From NCBI GenBank assembly GCA_044375275.1, contig JBILMZ010000186.1, positions 1 to 7,029 of the forward strand: 7,029 nucleotides of DNA, written 5' to 3'. Source of the stretch: SZUA-430 sp044375275 (GTDB lineage: Bacteria > Pseudomonadota > Alphaproteobacteria > Micropepsales > Micropepsaceae). The notes under the pieces are model-generated. The model had not been told where the DNA came from, did not search any database, and saw nothing but the letters and a program-made list of their open reading frames with translations. Positions 1-6,530 of the stretch are shown here, one piece after another (positions within the stretch are counted from its first letter, which is position 1; each line of letters begins with the position of its first letter). The position numbers and the translations under genes are program-made.

Positions 1-1
1 G

Positions 2-541
2 CTGCTGGCGATGGTCGTGGCCTCCTATGGGCAGGAAAGTTCAAGACCCCAAGAGGAAGTGGTCGCGAGCGAGGCGCCTCGGCATTCCGTGCTCATCGAC
101 ATCCTGCTGATTGCCACGGGGCTTGGCCTCCTCGTCATCGGTGCGGACATGCTTGTGCACGGATCTGTGTCCGTGGCACGCCAGTTCGGGATCTCGGAAA
201 CCGTCATCGGCCTCAGCCTTGTCGCCGCCGGGACCTCACTGCCCGAACTTGCCACTTCGATTGTTGCCGCGCTCCGGGGCAAGGCTGACATTTCGGTTGG
301 AAACGTCACGGGATCCAACATCTACAACGTCCTGGGAATTCTGGGCGTGGCGGCACTGCTGGGTCCCGTCCAGATCGACTCGGAGATTGTACGGATCGAC
401 ATGTGGGTCATGATCGCTGCGACCCTGGCCCTGTTCCCGCCGCTGGTCCTGGGCGGTCGTATCGGGCGCTTTTATGGCCTGCTGCTGCTGGCTGGCTACA
501 TCGCCTATGTCTTCTTCCTGTTCTCGAAAGTGGGCGCCTAA
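2..541 (+). CDS. Calcium/sodium antiporter (CaCA family), C-terminal half, cut by left edge
   Basis: This is an inner-membrane cation exchanger of the YrbG-like CaCA family, which moves Ca2+ against Na+ or H+. The frame is open to the left edge, so the first alpha-repeat lies outside the window. What is visible starts with a hydrophilic stretch (about codons 8-28) that fits the cytoplasmic linker between the two halves. About five hydrophobic helices follow. The second alpha-repeat is clear: GADMLVHGS, then GTSLPELATS, then GNVTGSNIYN; in this family the GTSLPE and GN(V)xGSN segments line the ion site. The reading frame ends with two consecutive TAA stops (539-544). The next gene on the same strand starts 92 bp downstream with its own ribosome binding site. 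I see no terminator between them, so read-through is possible. The family call is strong; the transported ion is not decided by sequence. Confidence 0.92.
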   Translation: MLAMVVASYGQESSRPQEEVVASEAPRHSVLIDILLIATGLGLLVIGADMLVHGSVSVARQFGISETVIGLSLVAAGTSLPELATSIVAALRGKADISVGNVTGSNIYNVLGILGVAALLGPVQIDSEIVRIDMWVMIAATLALFPPLVLGGRIGRFYGLLLLAGYIAYVFFLFSKVGA

Positions 542-561
542 TAACCCCACCGCTGTTGTGA

Positions 562-590
562 TTGTGGCCGTACGGGGCTTCGGCTAGAAC
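562..590 (+). promoter_or_regulatory. Weak sigma70-type promoter candidate for the acyl-CoA synthetase
   Basis: TTGTGG (562-567) and TAGAAC (585-590) are separated by 17 bases. They match the -35 consensus at 3 of 6 and the -10 at 4 of 6 positions. They would start a transcript near 596, about 38 bases before the ATG at 634. The match is modest, and transcription could equally come from the upstream antiporter gene. Confidence 0.3.
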
Positions 591-633
591 CCCTCCGACG
601 TTGCGGATGACACGCGGCATTGGAGGAAATGGC

Positions 634-2166
634 ATGGTTGCGCCTGATGTAAGCCTTGGAAACTGGTTCCTGCAGAGGTCGAAGCGCACGGGGTACCGGC
701 GGGCGCTGACCTTCGAGGGCAAGAGCTGGACCTATGCCGAGATGCAGGCGCGCTTTGACAAGCTCGCCGGTGCGCTGAAGGCAGCGGGCGTCTGCCGGGG
801 CGACCGCGTGGCTTTCATCGGCCTGAACCAGCCGGCCTTCTTCGACACGATGTTTGCAGCGGCCCGCCTGGGCGCCATCTTCGTGCCGCTCAATTTCAGG
901 CTCACCGGCCCGGAACTCGACTACATCATCAATGACGCGGGCGTGCACACGATCGTCGCCGACACCCCACATCGTGGCGTGATCGACTCCATTCGTGGAA
1001 AACTGCCTTGCCGCAGCTACCTGTCGGCGGATGTCGATGCCGAAGGCTGGACCTCGCTTGCGGCCTTCACCGACAAGGCGGAGCCCTATACAGGCAATGA
1101 GCCGGTCGGCGAGGACGAAATCGCGATCATCATGTACACGTCGGGCACCACGGGTCGCCCGAAGGGCGCGATGCTGACCCACGGGAACCTGTGGTGGAAC
1201 AACAGCATGGGGCTGCTCACCATCGACACGAACGAGACCGACGTGACGCTGGTCTGCGCGCCGCTGTTTCACATTGGCGGGCTGAACGTGACGACGCTGG
1301 TTGCCTGGCAGAAGGGCGCCGAGGTCCTGCTTCATCGCGGGTTTGATCCGACGCGCTGGATCGAGGATGTGGTGAAGCACAAGGTGACGTCGGCGTTCGC
1401 TGTCCCCGCAATGCTTCTGGCCGTGAGCCATCATCCCTCGTTTGCCAGTGCGGACCTGTCGAGCCTGCGGATGGTCCTGTGCGGTGGTGCGCCGGTACCG
1501 GAACCGCTGCTGCTTCTCTACGCCAAGCGTGGGGTTCCGGTGAACCAGGGCTATGGTCTCACGGAAACGGCGCCGATGGCGACGTTCCTGACCAGCGAGT
1601 GGGGTGCCAAGAAGGTAGGTTCGGCCGGGCGTCCCGGGTTCTTTGTCGACGTCGAACTCATGGATGCCGATGGCAAGTTCATCCATGAGCCGATGGCACG
1701 TGGCGAAGTGGTCATTCGTGGTCCGAACGTCATGAAGGGCTACTGGAACAAGCCTGAAGCCACCGCTGCCGCGATCGATGCGGCGGGCTGGTTCCACTCG
1801 GGCGACGTTGGCTATTACGATGCCGATCGCTTCCTCTATATCTGCGATCGCGTGAAGGACATGGTCATCACGGGTGGCGAGAACGTCTATCCGGCCGAGG
1901 TCGAAGCCGTGCTCTATGCCCATCCGGCCATTTCGGAAGTGGCGGTGCTCGGCCAGCCGGACGAGAAGTGGGGCGAAGCCGTTGTTGCCGTCGCCGTGCT
2001 GAAGGCCGGTCAGACGCTGACGCTGGAAGAGTTGCGGGCCTGGGGCACGGAGCGTCTGGCACGTTACAAGCTGCCGTCACGGCTCGAGATCATCGATGCC
2101 ATGCCGCGCAATCCTGCCGGCAAGGTTCTGAAGTTTGAACTGCGCAAGCGGTTCGTCGTAAAGTAG
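634..2166 (+). CDS. AMP-forming acyl-CoA synthetase (FadD-like fatty-acid/aryl-acid CoA ligase)
   Basis: This is a 510-residue cytoplasmic enzyme of the ANL superfamily. It activates a carboxylic acid with ATP to an acyl-adenylate and transfers it to CoA. All core motifs are present: the P-loop YTSGTTGRPKG (168-178), the A5 motif NQGYGLTET (304-312), the adenylate-binding aspartate in HSGD (D391), the hinge region DRVKD (405-409), GGENVYPAEVE (from 414), and PRNPAGKVLK near the C-terminus, where K497 is the expected adenylation lysine. The length matches the 500-residue FadD13-like group rather than the roughly 560-residue E. coli FadD. I chose ATG 634 because GGAGG (622-626) lies 7 bases upstream and the family fold starts just after it. 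An in-frame ATG at 562 would add 24 unrelated residues. The acyl substrate (medium/long fatty acid or aryl acid) cannot be told. A terminator follows 52 bp after the stop. Confidence 0.93.
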   Translation: MVAPDVSLGNWFLQRSKRTGYRRALTFEGKSWTYAEMQARFDKLAGALKAAGVCRGDRVAFIGLNQPAFFDTMFAAARLGAIFVPLNFRLTGPELDYIINDAGVHTIVADTPHRGVIDSIRGKLPCRSYLSADVDAEGWTSLAAFTDKAEPYTGNEPVGEDEIAIIMYTSGTTGRPKGAMLTHGNLWWNNSMGLLTIDTNETDVTLVCAPLFHIGGLNVTTLVAWQKGAEVLLHRGFDPTRWIEDVVKHKVTSAFAVPAMLLAVSHHPSFASADLSSLRMVLCGGAPVPEPLLLLYAKRGVPVNQGYGLTETAPMATFLTSEWGAKKVGSAGRPGFFVDVELMDADGKFIHEPMARGEVVIRGPNVMKGYWNKPEATAAAIDAAGWFHSGDVGYYDADRFLYICDRVKDMVITGGENVYPAEVEAVLYAHPAISEVAVLGQPDEKWGEAVVAVAVLKAGQTLTLEELRAWGTERLARYKLPSRLEIIDAMPRNPAGKVLKFELRKRFVVK

Positions 2167-2218
2167 GCGGATGCTGGCGGCGTAAGCGTCGAATTGTGTT
2201 CGAAAAGTGGCGACAATG

Positions 2219-2248
2219 GGGCTGGCCTGTGGCTGGCCCTTTTGTTTT
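2219..2248 (+). terminator. Intrinsic terminator after the acyl-CoA synthetase
   Basis: A 9-bp stem (2219-2227 with 2231-2239, including two G-U pairs) closes a 3-base loop (TGT). It is followed at once by TTTTGTTTT (2240-2248). It lies 52 bp after the stop codon at 2166 and separates the acyl-CoA synthetase from the YbjN-like gene. Confidence 0.85.
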
Positions 2249-2300
2249 CGGGGACAGGGTGACGGAGCAAGTTTTCGCACAGCCCTGAGATGCAATTGGC

Positions 2301-2327
2301 TTGACTTTTCGTGCGCATCTGTTAACC
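2301..2327 (+). promoter_or_regulatory. Candidate promoter for the YbjN-like gene
   Basis: TTGACT (2301-2306, 5 of 6 to the -35 consensus) is followed after 15 bases by TTAACC (2322-2327), a loose -10. It sits between the terminator and the YbjN-like gene and is the best -35 in that stretch. A start near 2334-2336 would give a leader of about 235 bases. The spacer is short and the -10 weak, so this is a candidate only. Confidence 0.4.
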
Positions 2328-2335
2328 TCTGCCTC

Positions 2336-2434
2336 ATGTTCAAGACGCCCTCTGCACCCACCTCAGGTTCCGCTCCCTGCCCAGAAACGGGGACGCCAGA
2401 AGCAGAAGAGCCCGGCCAGCGAAGACTGGCGTGA
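2336..2434 (+). CDS. Possible 32-codon ORF, doubtful
   Basis: An ATG at 2336 opens 32 codons ending in TGA at 2434. The product starts MFKTPSAPTSG and is rich in Pro, Glu, Ser and Thr, with no recognisable domain. There is no Shine-Dalgarno sequence. The ATG falls about where the candidate promoter at 2301-2327 would start transcription, so it could only be translated as a leaderless message. Its 3' end overlaps the predicted RNA structure at 2408-2552. It may be chance; I recognise no family. Confidence 0.15.
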   Translation: MFKTPSAPTSGSAPCPETGTPEAEEPGQRRLA

Positions 2435-2552
2435 TCTGAATTTCCCGCTATTGGCCTGCGTTCTCCTCACGGGGAAACTGCGCGCGCCATTGAATCAGCA
2501 GGTTCGCACCTGCAAGCGGGCAGTCACGCCAGCCCCATGGTGTATAGGGCTC
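2408..2552 (+). ncRNA. Candidate structured 5' leader of the YbjN-like gene
   Basis: Hand folding gives nested stems. An outer stem pairs GAGCCC (2408-2413) with GGGCTC (2547-2552). A 12-bp stem with one bulged T (2435) pairs 2426-2438 with 2521-2532. Inside it are two hairpins: TTTCCC (2441-2446) with GGGAAA (2472-2477), and GCAGGT (2498-2503) with ACCTGC (2508-2513) around a TCGC loop. The loop of the first inner hairpin contains TTCTCC (2461-2466), the exact complement of the gene's Shine-Dalgarno GGAGAA (2562-2567). The structure ends 9 bases before that Shine-Dalgarno, where a translational switch would be. An alternative local hairpin exists (GCCAG 2415-2419 with CTGGC 2426-2430). It matches no riboswitch class I know. 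This is inference from one sequence. Confidence 0.35.
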
Positions 2553-2571
2553 AAGTGAAGCGGAGAAACGT

Positions 2572-3051
2572 ATGGAAAATTCAGGAGAGACGCCGATGGC
2601 TGGATTTGACAGGCTGCATCTGGGCAAGTTGATCGGCGAGCGCGAGCTTACGCTGGAACTTCTGGGCGAGCGCCTGGAGGCGGAAGGAATTTCGCTGGCC
2701 ATGGACGGAGATGGCGACATTTATGTGAGCGATGCGGTGCTGGGCTTCCCGTTCTGGATGTCGATCGACCGCGGCAACAAGGTGATCATCCTCTACACGC
2801 ATCAGGACTATGAAACTGACCAGGGAGCGCTTGAGGCGCTGGAAGTCGCTCAGCGTCTGCAGCACGGACCGCTGACGCCGCAGTTCTTCCTGCAGGGCCA
2901 CAGGCTCTACGCGCACTATTTCCTGTCGTATCGGGAGTGGCTGGTGGTTTCCCATGCCTATGAAGCTGCCTGCCGCTTTGCCGAATATGCGGCGAACCTT
3001 CCGCCCTGCAACGACAATGGTGGCGATCGCCCGGCGCGGGTGCTCAACTAG
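2572..3051 (+). CDS. YbjN-like small protein
   Basis: This 159-residue cytoplasmic protein has no signal peptide or membrane segment. The order of elements resembles the YbjN family, which has a type III secretion chaperone-like fold. An N-terminal helix (about 18-38, ELTLELLGERLEAEGI) is followed by an acidic turn and strand (MDGDGDIYVS, 44-53), further strands (FPFWMSIDRGNKVIILYT, 59-76), a long helix (83-97), and a strand/turn segment (about 104-127) leading to a closing helix (129-142). The family has been linked to stress and motility regulation in enterobacteria, but the molecular role is unknown. Two starts are plausible: ATG 2572 (GGAGAA 5 bases upstream) and ATG 2596 (GGAGAG at 2584-2589, 6 bases upstream, giving 151 residues). 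The gene stands alone on its strand and converges on the transglutaminase gene 17 bp away. Coding status is firm; the family name is moderately sure. Confidence 0.75.
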   Translation: MENSGETPMAGFDRLHLGKLIGERELTLELLGERLEAEGISLAMDGDGDIYVSDAVLGFPFWMSIDRGNKVIILYTHQDYETDQGALEALEVAQRLQHGPLTPQFFLQGHRLYAHYFLSYREWLVVSHAYEAACRFAEYAANLPPCNDNGGDRPARVLN

Positions 3052-3068
3052 GGCGTCTGGCAGGTCTG

Positions 3069-4037
3069 CTATTGCTGCTGTTGTTGCTGCTGGTGCAGCG
3101 GGTCAAGTGATGACGCGGCGTTGCTGCTGGACGCGCGCGTCATGGTGCGGACGATGCGCAGAAAGTCATCCTGGCGGCGAAGGGCCTGGCTGGGCGATAC
3201 GCTGACGGCGACGGCGAGTTCCGAGCTCGCGTCACCCTTGTAGATGCCGCGGGCTGGCGGGACGTCGTCATAGTCGCGTCCGATGGCGACACGTATGTGC
3301 CGCTCGGCTGCCAGCACGTTGTTCGTGGGATCGAAGCCGACCCAGCCTGGTCCCGGGATGTAGGCCTCGACCCAGGCATGAGTGGCATCGGCGGATGAAC
3401 GGTCGCCGGCATCGCGCTTCGTGAAGAGATAGCCTGATACATAGCGCGCCGGGATGCCCCACATGCGTGCGGTCGTCAGCATGATGTGGGTGAAGTCCTG
3501 GCAGACGCCCTTGCGCTTGCCGAGGGCCACATCGATGGGGGAGTCTACTTCCGTTTCATCGGGCGCATAGGCGAACGAGTCGAACAGCACGCGGCACAGG
3601 CGGCGCATTGTCGTCATCGGGTCGCCGGTGCGGGCCAGGCCTTTCTCCCTCAGGAAGTCGTGCAGCATCGGGGTGGGGGAGGCGTGTCCGTGCGCGAACA
3701 GCATGTCGAAGTGATCGTTCTTCACCTGCTCGGATTCCAGGTGCTGCCAGGTCTGCTCGTCGACCCATTCGGGTGCGGCTGGTACGGGGTTTACTTCCAC
3801 CTGCGCTTCGACTTCGACGAGAAGCTCCTGGTGCGCGCTCGGGACGTCAAAGTGATAGACGGCGTTGCCGAAGTGATCGGTATAGGCCTGCAGCGCGGCG
3901 CGCGGTGTGGTCGCGACCTGGAACGAGCGCAGGCGCTGCGGGCCTTCCGACTTGGGCTGCATGTAGAGCTGCATGATGCTCTCGCGGACGGGAGCATCGT
4001 AGCGGTACCGGGTGATGTGGCGGATCGAATAGAACAT
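3069..4037 (-). CDS. Transglutaminase-like cysteine peptidase/transamidase with poly-Gln tail
   Basis: This 322-residue protein has an N-terminal bacterial transglutaminase-associated beta domain (about 1-85, starting MFYSIRHITRYRYD) and a papain-like transglutaminase core (about 150-240). The catalytic triad is visible: Cys179 in KGVCQDFTH, His220 in ATHAWVEAY and Asp236 in GWVGFDPTNN. After the usual closing segment HIRVAIGRDYDDVPPARGIYKG, the chain continues through a Ser/Ala-rich linker to a terminal His plus seven Gln (316-322), which is unusual. There is no signal peptide, so it is probably cytoplasmic. It is the last gene of the operon. Its ATG lies 5 bp after the alpha-E stop, with no good Shine-Dalgarno, which suggests translational coupling. 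In related clusters this enzyme is predicted to cleave or transfer the amide bonds made by the ATP-grasp partner. The family is certain; the substrate is unknown. Confidence 0.93.
   Translation of the reverse strand: MFYSIRHITRYRYDAPVRESIMQLYMQPKSEGPQRLRSFQVATTPRAALQAYTDHFGNAVYHFDVPSAHQELLVEVEAQVEVNPVPAAPEWVDEQTWQHLESEQVKNDHFDMLFAHGHASPTPMLHDFLREKGLARTGDPMTTMRRLCRVLFDSFAYAPDETEVDSPIDVALGKRKGVCQDFTHIMLTTARMWGIPARYVSGYLFTKRDAGDRSSADATHAWVEAYIPGPGWVGFDPTNNVLAAERHIRVAIGRDYDDVPPARGIYKGDASSELAVAVSVSPSQALRRQDDFLRIVRTMTRASSSNAASSLDPLHQQQQQQQ
3072..3095 (-). repeat. CAR trinucleotide run coding the poly-Gln tail
   Basis: Eight minus-strand codons, CAC then seven CAG or CAA, lie directly before the TAG stop (3071-3069) of the transglutaminase-like gene. 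CAG and CAA are mixed, so the run is not a pure slippage tract. Confidence 0.9.
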
Positions 4038-4042
4038 GTGCG

Positions 4043-5020
4043 CTAGCCCGGCAAAAGTTCGTCGACGGTGTAGCCGATGAAGGCGTCGTAGACCGACTGG
4101 TGGATGGCCTTGCAGGAGGTCTGGATCGAGCGCAGGAACGTGTCGATGTCGCCTGCCAGAAGCTCGTCGACCTGACCATAGTCAAGGCTGGCCTTGAGGC
4201 GACCGGCAAGGCGCTCGGCCTGCACGCGCCTTCCGGCGACGCCTCCGGCGCCGAGGAAGCCCAACTCCTCCTGCACGCGATCAACGGAGAAACGGATCGA
4301 GTGCGGAAACTGCGCATCAAAGATCAGGAAGTCGGCAATCTTCGCGGGCTCGACTTCGGCGGTGTAGACCTTGCAGTAGGCTTCGAAGGCCGTGCATTGC
4401 TTGAGCAGGGTGATCCAGTCGAAGTACTGGGGCGCCCGCAGTTTCTGCGTTACATCCGGCGGCTGGTCGCCGAAGTACAGGTCCAGCAGGCGGCTGACCA
4501 GCTGGGCCCTTTCGATGTGTCGGCCCAACTGGATGAAATGCCAGCCCTGGCCATGGCGCATGGTGGAGTCGGTGATGCCGGCAAACAGCAGCAGTTCGTT
4601 TCCGATGTCGTGAAGGACGGATACGGGCTGGCGTGTCCAGTCGCGTTCGAACTCCGTCGTGTTGATCCGCAGGTAGAGGCGGTTGAGCTGTCCCCACATC
4701 TCGGTTGAAATCAGCTCGCGCACCTGACGGGCATTGTCCCGGGCCAGCCTGACGGCCGAGATGATGCTGGACGGGTGGGCGCGGTCGATCGTGAAGGTGC
4801 GCGCGATATCCAGCGGCTGGCCTTCGGTTGCTGTCGCCACAGGCCACGCCAGTGCGGCGGTCACGCGCACCCAGGCTTCGTCGGCATCATCGGGTGACTG
4901 GTCCAGCATGGCCTCCAGCTTCACCGCGAGGACCCGCGCCGTATGCTCCGCCCGCTCGAGATAACGCGCCATCCAGTAGAGCGAGTCCGCCACGCGCGAC
5001 AGCATGCCGGTGTCCATCAT
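4043..5020 (-). CDS. Alpha-E domain protein (COG2307 / DUF403)
   Basis: This 325-residue, almost fully alpha-helical soluble protein is of the alpha-E family. The family signature is present in two related copies: YWMARYLERAEHTAR (15-29) and HFIQLGRHIERAQ (161-173). Further conserved segments are ARDNARQVRE (93-102), WGQLNRLYL (109-117) and FPHSIRF (238-244). The family has no proven enzyme activity. It is nearly always encoded with a circularly permuted ATP-grasp protein and is thought to act with it in peptide-type ligation, perhaps as scaffold or substrate holder. The gene begins with two Met codons (5020, 5017). The Shine-Dalgarno GAGGGAG (5029-5035) overlaps the stop codon of the ATP-grasp gene, whose end is 13 bp away. 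That layout implies co-translation and roughly fixed stoichiometry. Confidence 0.93.
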   Translation of the reverse strand: MMDTGMLSRVADSLYWMARYLERAEHTARVLAVKLEAMLDQSPDDADEAWVRVTAALAWPVATATEGQPLDIARTFTIDRAHPSSIISAVRLARDNARQVRELISTEMWGQLNRLYLRINTTEFERDWTRQPVSVLHDIGNELLLFAGITDSTMRHGQGWHFIQLGRHIERAQLVSRLLDLYFGDQPPDVTQKLRAPQYFDWITLLKQCTAFEAYCKVYTAEVEPAKIADFLIFDAQFPHSIRFSVDRVQEELGFLGAGGVAGRRVQAERLAGRLKASLDYGQVDELLAGDIDTFLRSIQTSCKAIHQSVYDAFIGYTVDELLPG

Positions 5021-5028
5021 GTGCAGCG

Positions 5029-5035
5029 CTCCCTC
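5029..5035 (-). promoter_or_regulatory. Shine-Dalgarno of the alpha-E gene, overlapping the upstream stop
   Basis: On the minus strand GAGGGAG starts inside the TGA stop (5036-5034) of the ATP-grasp gene and lies 8 bases before the alpha-E ATG at 5020. Ribosomes ending on the first gene would cover it, which favours coupled re-initiation. Confidence 0.7.
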
Positions 5036-6530
5036 ATCCGACGACCCACGTGTCCTTTGAGCCGCCGCCCTGGCTCGAGTTCACCACCAGGCTGCCGCGC
5101 TTGAGGGCGACGCGTGTCAGCGCCCCCGGTACCAGGCGCGTGTTGCGTCCGGTCAGGATGTAAGGGCGCAGGTCGACATGGCGTGCTTCCACTCCCGCGC
5201 CCAGGAAACAGGGCGAAGTCGAAAGCTGGATGGTCGGCTGGGCGATGTAGTTGTCAGGGTCGGCGCGCACCTTGTCGGCGAAGTCGCTGCGCTCGGCCGC
5301 CGTCGCATGCGGTCCTACCAGCATGCCGTATCCGCCGCTTTCGCCAACGGCTTTCACGACGAGCGTGTCGAGATTGGCGAGTACGTAGGAAAGCGCCTTG
5401 GGCTCGCGGCACCGGAAGGTTTCGACGATGCCGAGCAGTGGCTCCTCGGCGAGGTAATAGCGGATGATGTCGGGGACGTAGGAGTAAACAGCCTTGTCGT
5501 CGGCCACGCCTGTGCCGATCGTGTTGGCGATCACGACGTTGCCGGACCTGTACGCATTCATCAGGCCGGGGACACCCAGCGCGGAGTCTCGCCTGAAAGC
5601 CAGCGGATCGATGAAGTCATCGTCTATGCGGCGATAGATGACGTCGACACGCTTCACGCCTGATGTCGTGCGCATGTAGACGATGTTGTCATGGACAAGC
5701 AGGTCGCGGCCTTCGACGAGTTCAATGCCCATCTGGCGTGCCAGGAACGCGTGCTCGTAATAGGCTGAATTGAAGATGCCCGGCGACATCAGCACGATGC
5801 GCGGATCATCCCGGAAGCCGGTGGCGAGTTCCCTCAGCGTGGTCAGAAGCTCGTTCGCGTAGGATTCGATTGGCCGTACGCCGCAGGCGCGGTAGAGATC
5901 CGGGAATGCACGCTTTACGACCTCGCGGTTGGCCAGCATGTAGGAAACGCCGGAAGGAACGCGCAGGTTGTCTTCAAGCACGACGAGAGAGCCATCTTCC
6001 TTCCGGATGATGTCCGTGCCGCAGACATTGACATAGGCGTCGAGCGGTACGGGAACGCCACGCATCTGCCTCAGATAATGCTTTGATCCGTAGACCAGGT
6101 CCCGGGGCACGATCCCGGCATTGAGGATGCGTCCTTCATTGTAGACGTCCTTCAGGAACAGGTTCAGCGCCGTGATGCGCTGGCGCAGGCCTGCTTCAAG
6201 CTTGTCCCATTCCTTGCCGGGAACGATCCGGGGGAGCAGGTCGGTCGGGATGATCTTCTCGGTCGCGTCGTGGTGGCCGTAGACCGTGAACGTGATTCCC
6301 TGGTGAAGGAATGACTGCTCGCAGGCCTGCTGGCGGCGGACGAGTTCATCCGCGGGCAGGGTGGTCAGCGCGTCGTAGAGGGCCGCCGCATGAGGGCGTG
6401 GCGTTCCGTCCGGCAGGAACATCTCGTCGTAGGGTGTGCCCAATACATAGTCAGTGAACGGCTTGTCCACCCCGGGCCTCGCCCGGTTGCTGACGATCGC
6501 TGGTCTGGTTCTGGCGGGACCTGTTTCCAT
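5034..6530 (-). CDS. Circularly permuted ATP-grasp protein (COG2308), predicted amidoligase
   Basis: This 498-residue soluble protein opens the operon. Family landmarks in order are: GTPYDEMFLPDGTPRPH (31-47), GSKHYLRQMRG (148-158), LEDNLRVPSGVSYML (185-199, an expected ATP/metal-binding segment), PGIFNSAYYEHAFLAR (250-265), VIYRRIDDDFIDPLAF (298-312), VKAVGESGGYGM (392-403), HVDLRPYIL (451-459), and SSQGGGSKDTW (485-495). In this family the ATP-grasp elements are circularly permuted; the proteins are predicted to form amide bonds using ATP, with the substrates unproven. I chose ATG 6530. The frame extends upstream to 6713, but that extension crosses the terminator at 6663-6688 and has no family similarity. 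The chosen ATG lacks a clear Shine-Dalgarno, which is odd for the first gene of an operon. Confidence 0.93.
   Translation of the reverse strand: METGPARTRPAIVSNRARPGVDKPFTDYVLGTPYDEMFLPDGTPRPHAAALYDALTTLPADELVRRQQACEQSFLHQGITFTVYGHHDATEKIIPTDLLPRIVPGKEWDKLEAGLRQRITALNLFLKDVYNEGRILNAGIVPRDLVYGSKHYLRQMRGVPVPLDAYVNVCGTDIIRKEDGSLVVLEDNLRVPSGVSYMLANREVVKRAFPDLYRACGVRPIESYANELLTTLRELATGFRDDPRIVLMSPGIFNSAYYEHAFLARQMGIELVEGRDLLVHDNIVYMRTTSGVKRVDVIYRRIDDDFIDPLAFRRDSALGVPGLMNAYRSGNVVIANTIGTGVADDKAVYSYVPDIIRYYLAEEPLLGIVETFRCREPKALSYVLANLDTLVVKAVGESGGYGMLVGPHATAAERSDFADKVRADPDNYIAQPTIQLSTSPCFLGAGVEARHVDLRPYILTGRNTRLVPGALTRVALKRGSLVVNSSQGGGSKDTWVVG

Noticed and set aside
538..1923. A 461-codon open frame on the minus strand opposite the acyl-CoA synthetase
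   Set aside because: It is rich in Arg, His and Asp with no recognisable fold, and lies fully opposite a gene with every ANL motif intact. It is typical of antisense open frames in GC-rich DNA.
2077..2361. Minus-strand open frames across the acyl-CoA synthetase end and its terminator
   Set aside because: They overlap a real gene and a terminator, and have no motif or ribosome binding site.
2531..2551. AGCCC/GGGCT hairpin before the YbjN-like gene as a terminator
   Set aside because: It is a 5-bp stem with an 11-base loop and no T run. It competes with the longer-range pairing and is better viewed as an alternative leader fold.
2301..2558. An 85-codon plus-strand frame through the predicted leader
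   Set aside because: Its ATG lies in the candidate -35 element (2301-2306 region), it has no Shine-Dalgarno, and its basic, low-complexity product matches no family. The RNA fold explains the stretch better, though not certainly.
3030..3040. CCCG-GCG-CGGG hairpin near the end of the YbjN-like gene as a shared terminator for the convergent genes
   Set aside because: It is only a 4-bp stem inside coding sequence, with no T run on either strand. No terminator is visible between the convergent genes.
3486..4708. Long plus-strand open frames (3486-4046 and 4100-4708) opposite the transglutaminase and alpha-E genes
   Set aside because: They have no ribosome binding sites or domains; the minus-strand genes explain the sequence.
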